Source: JAAXGX01 sp965203565 (GTDB lineage Bacteria; Acidobacteriota; Vicinamibacteria; Vicinamibacterales; UBA8438). From it: 64,000 nt of DNA. Position numbers and translations under genes: made by a program. Positions 54,568 to 62,895 of this stretch are shown here, in pieces (the first letter of the stretch is position 1; each line of letters opens with the position of its first letter). The DNA is taken from assembly GCA_965203565.1 (NCBI GenBank), contig OZ241896.1:3162001-3226000 (forward strand), read 5' to 3'. The notes beneath the pieces were generated by a model. The model was not told where the DNA came from, did not search any database, and saw only the letters and a program-made list of their open reading frames with translations.

Positions 54568-56613
54568 GTGCCGGAACGAGGCGGCGCGGCGCACGGCTGG
54601 CGCGAAGCGATCCTCCGGGAATTCACGCCGGGCGCCGCGCGGCTGACGCTGGTCGCGGACCCGGACGGTCTGCTGCTCGACGCGGGGCTGCTGGCGGCGC
54701 TGGAGGAGCGCGGGTTCGAGCTGCTTCCGTTCGACGACCCGGTCGCCTTCCGCTTCGCGTACGAATCCCGGTACCGGGATCGGGAGGACGGCGGCGAGGC
54801 GGCGGGCCTGATCGTCCTTCTGCGGGGCGCGCAGTCGGACTTGGCCGCGCTTCCCCACGACCTGCTGCGGGCGGGGCGGCGGCTGGCGTTCGGCCTCGCG
54901 GACCTGTTCCCGCGCCTGAGCGCGCCGGTGGTCGAAGCGCTGGAGCGGGACGAACTCGACGCGCTGTACGCCACGCAGGCGCGGGAGGCGCCGGATCGGC
55001 CGCTGGGCGCGGCCCGGACCCGCGCGTTCGTGTTGCGGCACGTCTTCGGGATCGCGCCCGAGGCGGTCACCGGCGCGCCGGCGCTGCTCCGCCTCCTGCT
55101 GGAGCGCCACTACCGGGACCATCGCGTGCCGCCGGACCTGGACGGTCACCTCGTGCGGGCCCTCCGCGGGCGTTTCGCGGACTGGCCGCTGGCGCGGATC
55201 GTCCCGGACCGCGAGGCGTTCTTCGGCTTTCTTCAGGAACGGTGGCCGGTCTTCCTGAACCGCTGCGCGGCCGGCGGCGGCGCGCTCCGCGGTTCCGGCA
55301 GGGCGGAGTCGCTCGGCGAGCCGGCCGAGGCGTACGGATTGGCGTTCCCCGGGCCGGCGGATCTCCCATTCGGCCACGACGACGTGCGCGTCTACGTGGA
55401 CACCCTGTTCCTGGAAGGTCTGCTGCGGCCGGTCGAGCATCCCGCCGCGCGCACGCTGGCGGGGTCGTGGGCGGCCACCGGCGTACGCATGGACGCCGCG
55501 GGCGACCGGCGGCGGCGGATCGCCCGCCTGCTGGACCGGGCCGAGGCGTCGCTGCCGGACGACGCGGCCGGCCACCGCGACTGGCTGGCGTTCGCGCGGG
55601 TGTGGGCGACGCTGAACGCGCTGCGCTTCGCCGGCGCCGGTCCTGCGTCCCCGGAGAACGACGCGCGGTACCGCGGCGTCCAGGACCAGGTGGACGGGGC
55701 GTTCACGGCGTGGCTCGGCCGGCGCTTCTCGACGCTGCACAACCAGCCGCCGGCGCCGCCGGTGATGGTCCACCACGTGCCCCGCCTGCTGGCGCGGCGC
55801 CTCGCGGCGGCGGCCGGCGCGAAGGCGGCGCTGGTGGTGGCGGACGGCCTGTCGCTCGACCAGTGGGTGACGGTCCGCGAAGGGCTGGCGGCGCAACGGC
55901 CGGGCCTGCGCTGCCGCGAAGGCGCGCTGTTCGCCTGGATCCCGACGCTGACGATGGTGTCGCGGCAGGCGTGCTTCGCGGGCCGCGCGCCCTTCTACTT
56001 TCCTTCGGACATCCATACCACCGATCGCGAGCCGGCGGCGTGGCGGCGGTTCTGGGGCGACGAAGGGCTCGAACCGGCCGCGGTCGGCTACGCGAAGAAC
56101 CTGCGCGGCGCATCGGACCTGCCCCGCGTGGCGCGGCTCGCATCGGACCCCCGGATGCGCGCGATCGGCCTGGTGGTGGACACGGTGGACCGGATCATGC
56201 ACGGCATGGTCCTCGGGGGCGCCGGGATGCACGGGCAGGTCCGCCAGTGGACGGCGGAGGGGTTCCCGGCGGCGCTGCTCGACCTGCTGCTCGACGCCGG
56301 GTTCCACGTCTTCCTGACCGCGGACCACGGCAACGTCGAGACGCGGGGCATCGGCCGGATCGCGGAGGGCGCGCTGGCGGAACTGCGGGGACAGCGGGTG
56401 CGCGTCTTCACCGATCCGGCGCTGCGCGCGCGGGTGGCGGCGCGGGCGCCGGGCGCGATCGCGTGGCCGCCGGCCGGCCTGCCCGGCGACTACCTCGCCC
56501 TGATCGCCCCCGGCCGCTCGGCGTTCGTCCCCGCGTCGGAACGTCCGGTGTCGCACGGCGGCGCCGCCCTGGAGGAAGTGATCGTGCCGTTCGTGGAGAT
56601 CGACCGCCCGTGA
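54568..56613 (+). CDS. pglZ: BREX alkaline-phosphatase-superfamily protein PglZ
   Basis: 681 residues. The C-terminal half holds the PglZ phosphatase-like domain: metal-binding LVVADGLSLDQW near residue 422, SRQACFAGRAPFY, VVDTVDRIMHGM and FLTADHGNVETRG near residue 582, ending VSHGGAALEEVIVPF. The N-terminal half is helical, as in other BREX PglZ proteins. PglZ is the signature gene of BREX. Start is GTG 54568; its stop overlaps the next gene in GTGA. Confidence 0.92.
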   Translation: MPERGGAAHGWREAILREFTPGAARLTLVADPDGLLLDAGLLAALEERGFELLPFDDPVAFRFAYESRYRDREDGGEAAGLIVLLRGAQSDLAALPHDLLRAGRRLAFGLADLFPRLSAPVVEALERDELDALYATQAREAPDRPLGAARTRAFVLRHVFGIAPEAVTGAPALLRLLLERHYRDHRVPPDLDGHLVRALRGRFADWPLARIVPDREAFFGFLQERWPVFLNRCAAGGGALRGSGRAESLGEPAEAYGLAFPGPADLPFGHDDVRVYVDTLFLEGLLRPVEHPAARTLAGSWAATGVRMDAAGDRRRRIARLLDRAEASLPDDAAGHRDWLAFARVWATLNALRFAGAGPASPENDARYRGVQDQVDGAFTAWLGRRFSTLHNQPPAPPVMVHHVPRLLARRLAAAAGAKAALVVADGLSLDQWVTVREGLAAQRPGLRCREGALFAWIPTLTMVSRQACFAGRAPFYFPSDIHTTDREPAAWRRFWGDEGLEPAAVGYAKNLRGASDLPRVARLASDPRMRAIGLVVDTVDRIMHGMVLGGAGMHGQVRQWTAEGFPAALLDLLLDAGFHVFLTADHGNVETRGIGRIAEGALAELRGQRVRVFTDPALRARVAARAPGAIAWPPAGLPGDYLALIAPGRSAFVPASERPVSHGGAALEEVIVPFVEIDRP

Positions 56614-57371
56614 CCGCCGAGGCGCGCCGGATCATCGGTTTCGACCGGCGGATCCGGCTGGAGTGGCTGGACGCGGCGGCCGACCGGACGGCGGCGGGCC
56701 TGCCCCCCGCCGAAGTGCGGTCGCAACTCGTCCGGCGGCTGGAGGGCGAGGTGACCGGCGGCGACACGCCGCACCACGCGCGCGGCAAGACGGCGACGGT
56801 GCTGGTCCGCGTCTGGGCGCGCGTCCCCGCGGCCCTGGTCCCGCTCCGGGACGACGCCCTCGCCCTGCTGCCCGGCCGTTCCGGGCGGGACCGCCTGCCG
56901 CTGCACTGGGGCCTGTGTCTCGCCGGCTATCCGTTCTTCCGGGACGTGGCCGCCGCCACCGGCCGGCTGCTGGCGCTGCAGCGCACCGCCTCACTCGACC
57001 GGGTCGTCCGGCGCGTGACGGAAACCTGGGGCGCGCGCACCAGCGTGACGCGCGCCGCGCCGCGCATCGTCCGGTCGTTCGTCGACTGGGGCGTTCTCGA
57101 AGAGACCGGCGCGCGGGGCGTTTTCGCCCCTGCGCCACAGATCGCGGCCTCCGGCGCGGAGATCGGCCCGTGGCTCCTCGAGGCCGGTCTCGTGAGCACC
57201 GGCCGCTGCGCCGTCCCCCTCGGCGATCTGCTGCGGGCGCCCTCCTGCTTCCCGTTCGACCTGCGGGTGTCGGGGCGCGACGCCGCCCGCCGGCCGCGGC
57301 TGGACCTCTCCCGCCAGGGACGCGAGGACGTCGTCGGTCTACCCGCGCAAGGGACGGAGCTCCGTCGATAG
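56610..57371 (+). CDS. Small BREX-associated protein, last gene of island (C-terminus from repeat)
   Basis: 253 residues from GTG 56610, which overlaps pglZ. A helical protein with a probable winged helix (WGARTSVTRAAPRIVRSFVDWGVLEE). In position it corresponds to the brxA gene that ends BREX-3 operons, but I cannot confirm DUF1819 homology. Its last 16 residues and TAG stop (EDVVGLPAQGTELRR) lie inside the 85-bp direct repeat, so the original C-terminus may have been replaced at the recombination point. Confidence 0.65.
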   Translation: MTAEARRIIGFDRRIRLEWLDAAADRTAAGLPPAEVRSQLVRRLEGEVTGGDTPHHARGKTATVLVRVWARVPAALVPLRDDALALLPGRSGRDRLPLHWGLCLAGYPFFRDVAAATGRLLALQRTASLDRVVRRVTETWGARTSVTRAAPRIVRSFVDWGVLEETGARGVFAPAPQIAASGAEIGPWLLEAGLVSTGRCAVPLGDLLRAPSCFPFDLRVSGRDAARRPRLDLSRQGREDVVGLPAQGTELRR

Positions 57372-57408
57372 CCGCGCCGCGGGCAGGGCCCGGACGCGCG
57401 GCGCCAGC
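57324..57408. repeat. Right 85-bp direct repeat flanking the defence island
   Basis: Matches 41473-41557 at 84 of 85 positions in the same orientation. It forms the 3' end of the intact DUF4143 ATPase gene and at the same time the last codons of the preceding island gene on the opposite strand. Confidence 0.9.
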
Positions 57409-58499
57409 TTGTACAGGCGCTGCCCCGCGTGCACTACGTCGAGGCGCTGCAGATCGAGCGTTTCCACCGCGGAACGCATCGACGCGGTCAGCCGCGGGGC
57501 TTCCGTCCGTTTGACCTCGAAGCCGTAACGCCGGCGGCCGGCCACGACGAGCAGGTCGAGCTCGGCGCCGGAGTGCGTCGACCAGTGAAAGCACCGGTCG
57601 GAACGCGCCTCGAGCAGCTGGATGATCTGCCGGACGGCGAACCCCTCCCAGGACGCGCCCACCTTCGGATGCGACACCAGCGCCTCGCGGGTGTTCAGCC
57701 CCAGCAGCGCGTGGAGAATCCCCGAGTCGGCCACGTAGACCTTCGGCGCCCGCACCTGCCGTTTGGCGACGTTCTCATGCCACGGCTGAAGCTGCTGCAC
57801 GACGAACACCGACGTCAGGAGATCGAGGTGGCGCCGCACCGTCGTGTGGGCGACGCCGAACGCCCTGGCGAACTCCGAGCCGTTCCAGATCTGGCCGTGC
57901 CAGTGGGCGAGCATCGTCCAGAATCGGCGCAGCGTGGTTGACGGCACGCTGCTTCCCAGGGCGGCAAGGTCGCGCTCGAGAAAGGTCCGGACGAAGTCGT
58001 CGCGCCAGCGGCGGCTGGCGGCGGCCGATCGGGCGAGGCAGGAGCGCGGGAAGGCGCCGTGGAGCCAGAGCCGATCGAGGTCGGAGACCTCGCGCAGGTC
58101 GAAGCCGTCGAGCTCGTGGAACTCCACGCGTCCGGCGAGCGTTTCGGAGGTCTGGCGGAGCAGCTCCGGCGAGGCGCTGCCGAGCACCAGAAACCGGGCC
58201 GGGGTTCGCGGTCGGTCGACCAGCGCGCGCAACAGCGGGAACACCTCGGGCAGCCGCTGGATCTCGTCGAGGACGACAAGGCCGCGCAACGGCCGCAACT
58301 CGAGGCCGGGGTCGGCCAACCGGGCGAGGTCCACCGGATTCTCGAGGTCGAACCAGGTGGTCGGGCCACGGCGCGCGGCCACGAGCTGGCGGGCGAGGGT
58401 GGACTTGCCGATCTGCCGGGCGCCGAGCAGGGCGACGACGGGGGATTCCCGCAGAAGCAGCGTCAGCCGGCGCAGATGGCGCCGCCGCCGGACCTCCAT
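57339..58499 (-). CDS. DUF4143-type AAA ATPase
   Basis: 386 residues of the AAA_14/DUF4143 family: Walker A LLGARQIGKSTLAR near residue 26, Walker B LVVLDEIQRLPEV, sensor FLVLGSAS. A winged helix (GVAHTTVRRHLDLL) follows, then the DUF4143 C-terminal nuclease-like fold with HSGAELDLLV and YGFEVKR, a PD-(D/E)XK-like arrangement. The cellular role of the family is unclear; members are frequent in accessory DNA. Its 3' end is duplicated at 41473-41557, so it seems to have served as the integration site for the adjoining island. Confidence 0.9.
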   Translation of the reverse strand: MEVRRRRHLRRLTLLLRESPVVALLGARQIGKSTLARQLVAARRGPTTWFDLENPVDLARLADPGLELRPLRGLVVLDEIQRLPEVFPLLRALVDRPRTPARFLVLGSASPELLRQTSETLAGRVEFHELDGFDLREVSDLDRLWLHGAFPRSCLARSAAASRRWRDDFVRTFLERDLAALGSSVPSTTLRRFWTMLAHWHGQIWNGSEFARAFGVAHTTVRRHLDLLTSVFVVQQLQPWHENVAKRQVRAPKVYVADSGILHALLGLNTREALVSHPKVGASWEGFAVRQIIQLLEARSDRCFHWSTHSGAELDLLVVAGRRRYGFEVKRTEAPRLTASMRSAVETLDLQRLDVVHAGQRLYKLAPRVRALPAARLSTELRPLRG

Positions 58500-58635
58500 G
58501 GCCTTGAATTATGAGCGGTGTTCACACAGATTTCAATGACTTACTCGTCTCCCGCTCGCCGTCCGTCCGGCCCGGGTGAAGCGCACGCGCTCAGCGGGAC
58601 GGTCCCGCCGCGATCGTCGATCGGGTCACAGGGGC

Positions 58636-58664
58636 TTGACATGAACAGTATCAATAAAGATACT
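58636..58664 (+). promoter_or_regulatory. hicAB promoter with overlapping palindromic operator
   Basis: TTGACA at 58636-58641, 17-bp spacer, GATACT at 58659-58664. A perfect inverted repeat AGTATC-(6)-GATACT at 58647-58664 overlaps the spacer and the -10 box. This is the layout expected of an operator for autorepression by the HicB protein encoded just downstream. Confidence 0.7.
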
Positions 58665-58739
58665 ATATCTGTTACAGGGAGGTGCGCATATGCCACCAGA
58701 TATTTTGAGGAAGATCGGCGACGTGAGCGAGGAAGACAG

Positions 58740-58991
58740 ATGGAAATTTCGGAAACCATAGACTTTCTTGGGAATAATCCTTCCGGAGTTCGGTTCACGG
58801 AGCTCGTGCGCATATGCAACCGATATTTCGGGGAGCCTCGAAAACGAAGCACAAGCCATCATGTCTATAAAACTCCTTGGCAAGGTGATCCGCGTGTGAA
58901 CATTCAGAACAAAAAGGGCATGGCGAAACCTTATCAGGTTCGACAAGTCATGAAAGCTTTGGAAAAACTTGCAGAAGGGGGAGATGACTGA
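58740..58991 (+). CDS. hicA: HicA-like mRNA interferase toxin
   Basis: 83 residues with the HicA pattern: FTELVRICNRYFG helix, then STSHHVYKTPW with the catalytic His, VNIQN and KPYQVRQVMKALEKL. HicA toxins cleave mRNA. The ATG at 58740 has GAGGA upstream; a longer in-frame extension back to 58518 lacks family features. It overlaps hicB by 8 bp. The sequence is less GC-rich than its surroundings. Confidence 0.88.
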   Translation: MEISETIDFLGNNPSGVRFTELVRICNRYFGEPRKRSTSHHVYKTPWQGDPRVNIQNKKGMAKPYQVRQVMKALEKLAEGGDD

Positions 58992-59310
58992 TCACTACAC
59001 GTACCGCGTTACATGGTCCGTCGAGGATGGCGAATACGTCGGCCTGTGCGTGGAGTTTCCGTTGCTGAGCTGGCTGGAGTCTGCTCCCGAAGCCGCGTTT
59101 TCGGGCATCCGGCGCCTGGTGGCCGACTGCGTCGCGGACATGCAGGCCAACGGCGATCCGTTGCCGCAGCCGCTGGCCGGCCGCGCCTACAGCGGGCGGT
59201 TCATGGTGCGTGTGCCGCCGGAAACGCACCGCGCCCTGGCGATGCGGGCCGCAGAGGAGGGTGTCAGCCTGAACCGGCTGGTGAGCGCGCGGCTGGCCAA
59301 CGATGTCTGA
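58984..59310 (+). CDS. hicB: HicB antitoxin with C-terminal DNA-binding domain
   Basis: 108 residues. The HicB fold (YTYRVTWSVEDGEYVGLCVEFP...AFSGIRRLVADCVADM) is followed by a ribbon-helix-helix-like C-terminus (GRFMVRVPPETHRALAMRAAEEGVSLNRLVSARL). The protein can therefore both neutralise HicA and repress the palindromic operator at 58647-58664. The ATG at 58984 overlaps the end of hicA. Confidence 0.9.
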   Translation: MTDHYTYRVTWSVEDGEYVGLCVEFPLLSWLESAPEAAFSGIRRLVADCVADMQANGDPLPQPLAGRAYSGRFMVRVPPETHRALAMRAAEEGVSLNRLVSARLANDV

Positions 59311-59350
59311 CGGGCCGTCGATCGTGACCCGGAGATGAGCGAAGGGCCGG

Positions 59351-61735
59351 TCAGTCGCCGGCCGTTTCCTTCACCGGCTCCGGCGCCGGCTGCGCCGCCG
59401 GCGCGGCGGCCTCGTACCGGAACGTCAGCGCGTCCTTGCGGAGGCCGATCCGGACCGTGCCGCCGTGCTGCAGCCGGCCGAACAGGATCTCGTCAGTGAG
59501 CGGGTTCCGGACCTCCGTCTGCACCACGCGCGCGAGGGGACGCGCGCCGTACGTCTCGTCGTACCCCTGGACGGCCAGCCACGCGCGGGCGGCCGGCTGC
59601 AGGGAGATCGCCACCCGGCGCTCCGAGAGCTGCGCCTCGAGCTGGAGGATGAACTTCTCGACGATCGTCTCCATCACGTCCGGCGTCAGCCGATCGAACG
59701 CCACCACCGCGTCGAGCCGGTTCCGGAACTCGGGGCTGAACACGCGCTCCACCGCCGACGCCATCCGCCCCTGCGCCGCCGCGGGGCGGTCGTCGCCGAA
59801 GCCGATCGGCGGCGCGCTCGCCTCCCGCGACCCCGCGTTCGAGGTCATGATGACGACGGCGTGGCGGAAGTCGGCGCGCCGGCCGCCGTTGTCGGTCAGC
59901 GTCGCGTGGTCCATCACCTGGAGCAGGACGTTGCAGACGTCCGGGTGCGCCTTCTCCATCTCGTCGAGCAGCACGACGCAGTACGGATGCGCGCGGACGG
60001 CGTCGACCAGCAGCCCGCCCTGCTCGAACCCGACGTAGCCGGGCGGCGCGCCGATCAGCCGGGCCACGGCGTGCTTCTCCATGTACTCGCTCATGTCGTA
60101 CCGGATGAACTCGTTGCCGAGGTGGATGGCCAGCTGCTTCGCCAGCTCGGTCTTGCCGACGCCGGTCGGTCCAGTGAACAGGAACGCCCCGGCGGGACGG
60201 TCGGGCTGGCCCAGCCCGGCGCGGGACCGCTTGATGGCGGCGGTCACCAGCCGCACCGCCTCGGGCTGGCCGAAGACGACGCGCTGGAGCGACTCCTCCA
60301 GCGTCCGCAGCCGCTCCCGGTCCGACGACGACGCCTGCTTCTCCGGGATCCGCGCCATCCGGGCGACGACCTTCTCGATCTCGGCGAGCGTCACCACCGG
60401 CGGATCGGGACGGTCCGCCGGTGCGGACGCCGACGCGGCCTCGGCCCCGGCGCCGGACCCGGACTGCGATCCGGGTTCGGAGAGCCGGAGCGCGAGCGCG
60501 GCGCCGGCTTCGTCCACCACGTCTATCGCGCTGTCGGGCAGGCGGGAGTCGCGGAGGTGCCGGCTCGCGAGCTGCGCGACGCCGCCGATGGCGTCGTCGC
60601 CGTACCGCACGGCGTGGTGCGCCTCGTAGCGCGAGCGGAGCCCTTCGAGAATCCGGGTCGTCTCCGCGACGGTCGGCTCGTCGACCACCACCTTCTGGAG
60701 CCGCCGCGCCAGGGCGCGGTCCTTCTCCACCTGCTTGAACTCCTCGAACGTCGTCGAGCCGACGACGCGCAGCGCGCCGGCGGTCAGCACCGGCTTGATG
60801 AGCGTGGCCAGGTCCATCGCGCCGCCCGTCGCCGCGCCGGCGCCGACGGTGGCGTGCACCTCGTCGATGAACAGGATCGGCATCGGATGGCCGGCCAGTC
60901 CCTCGACGACCGCCTTGAACCGCTCCTCGAAGTCGCCGCGGAACCGGGCGCCGGCCAGCAGCGCCGCCGTGTCGAGCGCGAACACCTCGGCCCCCTCCAG
61001 GCGCGCCGGGGCGTCGTCGCCGGCGAGCCGCAGCGCCAGCCCTTCGGCGAGCGCGGTCTTGCCGACGCCGGCGTCCCCGACGAAGACCGGGTTGTTCTTC
61101 CGGCGGCGGCACAGGATCTCCATCGTCCGGCGCAGCTCGGCCGTGCGGCCGATCAGCGGGTCGAGCCGCCCGGCCCGCGCCTCGGCGGTCAGATTCACCG
61201 TGTAGGCCGCGAGCGGGTCGCGCGCGGCGGCCCGCCCCTCCGGCCCGGCGCCGGCCTCGGCGTCGCCGCCGGCGGGCGACTCGCCGCCGCTCGCCGGGGC
61301 GGGCGTCTTCGAGATGCCGTGCGAGATGAAGTTCAGCACGTCGAGCCGCGTGACGTCCTGCGCTTCCAGCAGCTGGGCGGCGTACGCCTTCGGCTGCTGG
61401 AGGATGGCGGCCAGCACGTCGCCCGACCGGACCTCCTCCCGGCCCGCGCTCTGGACGTGCAGCACCGCAGTCTGGAGCGCCCGCCGGAAACCGAGCGTCT
61501 GCGCCGGCTCGCGGGCCCGTTCGCCGCGTTCGAACGCTTCGAGCGAGCCGAGGAACTCGTCAAGCGTCCGGCGCAGCGCCGTCAGGTCGGCGCCGCACGC
61601 GGCCAGAATCCGCTCCCCCTCCGGATCGTGCGCGAGGGTGTACAGCAGATGCTCCAGCGTCAGGTGGGTGTGACGCCGCGCGGCGGCCTCCCGGTAGGCG
61701 ACGTTGAGGATGATCTCGAGCGACGCGCTGAACAT
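59351..61735 (-). CDS. clpA: ATP-dependent Clp protease ATP-binding subunit ClpA
   Basis: 794 residues. The N-terminal Clp repeat domain (MFSASLEIILNVAYREAAARRHTHLTLEHLLY) is followed by AAA1 with Walker A GDAGVGKTA and AAA2 with GPTGVGKTE and VVLLDEMEKAHP. There is no ClpB-type middle domain, and clpS lies directly upstream, so this is ClpA. It unfolds substrates, including N-degron proteins delivered by ClpS, for ClpP (6340-6942). Confidence 0.96.
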   Translation of the reverse strand: MFSASLEIILNVAYREAAARRHTHLTLEHLLYTLAHDPEGERILAACGADLTALRRTLDEFLGSLEAFERGERAREPAQTLGFRRALQTAVLHVQSAGREEVRSGDVLAAILQQPKAYAAQLLEAQDVTRLDVLNFISHGISKTPAPASGGESPAGGDAEAGAGPEGRAAARDPLAAYTVNLTAEARAGRLDPLIGRTAELRRTMEILCRRRKNNPVFVGDAGVGKTALAEGLALRLAGDDAPARLEGAEVFALDTAALLAGARFRGDFEERFKAVVEGLAGHPMPILFIDEVHATVGAGAATGGAMDLATLIKPVLTAGALRVVGSTTFEEFKQVEKDRALARRLQKVVVDEPTVAETTRILEGLRSRYEAHHAVRYGDDAIGGVAQLASRHLRDSRLPDSAIDVVDEAGAALALRLSEPGSQSGSGAGAEAASASAPADRPDPPVVTLAEIEKVVARMARIPEKQASSSDRERLRTLEESLQRVVFGQPEAVRLVTAAIKRSRAGLGQPDRPAGAFLFTGPTGVGKTELAKQLAIHLGNEFIRYDMSEYMEKHAVARLIGAPPGYVGFEQGGLLVDAVRAHPYCVVLLDEMEKAHPDVCNVLLQVMDHATLTDNGGRRADFRHAVVIMTSNAGSREASAPPIGFGDDRPAAAQGRMASAVERVFSPEFRNRLDAVVAFDRLTPDVMETIVEKFILQLEAQLSERRVAISLQPAARAWLAVQGYDETYGARPLARVVQTEVRNPLTDEILFGRLQHGGTVRIGLRKDALTFRYEAAAPAAQPAPEPVKETAGD

Positions 61736-61751
61736 CTCACCCCTCTTCGAG

Positions 61752-62057
61752 TCACCCCTCTTCGAGGCTGGCCTGGAGCGGAAACCCGGCCTGCGCCGCC
61801 AGCTCCCGGACCGCGCCCACCTTCGTCTCGGCCACCTCGTACGTGTACGCGCCGCACACGGCGCGTCCCTGCGTGTGGATCTGCATCATCAGGCGGTACG
61901 CCTCGGCGGGGCTCTTCCGGAACACCTCTTCGAGCACGGCCACAACGAACTCCATCGTTGTGTAGTCGTCGTTCAGCAGCACGACGCGGTACAGTCTCGG
62001 CGTCCGGACCTTCTCGCCGCTCCGCTCGCGGACCGCGCCTTCCGGGTGCATGATCAT
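61752..62057 (-). CDS. clpS: ClpS adaptor protein
   Basis: 101 residues: LYRVVLLNDDYTTMEFVVAVLEEVF carries the N-degron-binding residues (NDD, TTMEFV), and MMQIHTQGRAVCGAYTYEVAETK completes the fold. It delivers N-end-rule substrates to ClpA. Starts ATG 62057 or ATG 62051 are equally possible. A 15-bp duplication separates its stop from clpA. Confidence 0.94.
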   Translation of the reverse strand: MIMHPEGAVRERSGEKVRTPRLYRVVLLNDDYTTMEFVVAVLEEVFRKSPAEAYRLMMQIHTQGRAVCGAYTYEVAETKVGAVRELAAQAGFPLQASLEEG

Positions 62058-62092
62058 CAGCGTACGAGACCGGTTTCGGCAGGTCAAGCGTC

Positions 62093-62548
62093 GTGCGCGC
62101 GCTCCCGCACCTGAACGCGCGGTCCGTACGAACGCACGTCTCCAGCCGATGCTGCGTCGACGCGCCGAGCAATCATGCGCACCGCTGGCCGTACTTCCGC
62201 CGCGTCCGCCGCGGCGTCTACCGGATCGAGCCGGAGTTTCGCCGTCCGGCCGCCGTTCGGGAGTCCGCGCCCGCGACGCGGGTCGCCGAGGCCGCGCCGG
62301 TCTACGCCGCCAGGCCGGTCGCCGTGCAATCGACGGTTCACGCCGTGGTGACCGAGAGCGAGGGGGCGTACGTCGCCGAGTGCCTGGAGGTGGCCGTCCT
62401 CACCCAGGGACGCTCGCTGGACGAGGTGGTCGCGAATCTCCACGAAGCGCTGGCGCTGCACCTGGAAGGCGAAGACCCCGCCGAATTCGGTCTGACCTGC
62501 GAACCGAAGCTGGTCGTCAGCTACGAAACGGCGCCCGTCAAGTTCTGA
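62093..62548 (+). CDS. HicB-like antitoxin with N-terminal winged-helix-like fragment
   Basis: Up to 151 residues. From about residue 78 on (VQSTVHAVVTESEGAYVAECLEVAVLTQGRSLDEVVANLHEALALHLEG) it is a HicB-type domain. Residues 10-48 (SVRTHVSSRCCVDAPSNHAHRWPYFRRVRRGVYRI) resemble the end of a winged-helix domain seen in other proteins and lack its beginning. Start is uncertain: GTG 62093 for the long form, or GTG 62324 for the bare HicB domain. It overlaps the toxin gene by one base. Confidence 0.75.
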   Translation: MRALPHLNARSVRTHVSSRCCVDAPSNHAHRWPYFRRVRRGVYRIEPEFRRPAAVRESAPATRVAEAAPVYAARPVAVQSTVHAVVTESEGAYVAECLEVAVLTQGRSLDEVVANLHEALALHLEGEDPAEFGLTCEPKLVVSYETAPVKF

Positions 62549-62793
62549 TGGCCCGCCTGCGGCGCCTGACCGGGCGGGAAGTGCCGGGCATCCTCCACGC
62601 ATTCGGGTTCCGGGTGGCCAGGACCCGGGGAAGTCACGCCACGCTGGTCCGGACGGCGGCCTCCGGGGAGCGGCAGGTTCTCACCGTTCCGGCGCATCGA
62701 CGTCTGGCCCTCGGCATGGCGCACGCGACGTACAGGCGGGCCAGGCGTTTCATTCCGGACGCCGAGTTGCGGTCCCGGTTCTTCACCGATTGA
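62548..62793 (+). CDS. HicA-like toxin (second pair)
   Basis: 81 residues with the HicA layout: LTGREVPGILHAFGFRVARTRGSHATLVR carries the catalytic His in GSH, followed by VLTVPAHRRLALGMAHATYRRA. The order here is antitoxin first, then toxin (TGATG overlap), the reverse of the hicAB pair at 58.7 kb. It converges with the TonB receptor gene. Confidence 0.87.
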   Translation: MARLRRLTGREVPGILHAFGFRVARTRGSHATLVRTAASGERQVLTVPAHRRLALGMAHATYRRARRFIPDAELRSRFFTD

Positions 62794-62809
62794 AACGGTT
62801 GAAGCGCAA

Positions 62810-62842
62810 AAGAAAACGGGCGGGACCCGGAGGCCCCGCCCG
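62810..62842 (-). terminator. Intrinsic terminator of the TonB-dependent receptor gene
   Basis: On the minus strand CGGGCGGG-(10)-CCCGCCCG (62842-62817) forms an 8-bp GC stem followed by TTTTCTTTTGCG. It is 54 bp past the receptor stop. Confidence 0.8.
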
Positions 62843-62895
62843 CAGAAGAAACGACCGTGCGGCGCGCCCGCGCGGGCGCGCCGATCAGCCCGCGC

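Noticed and set aside
58518..58739. Longer N-terminus for the HicA toxin at 58.7 kb
   Set aside because: It would cover the promoter and operator and has no family similarity; the ATG at 58740 has a good ribosome site.
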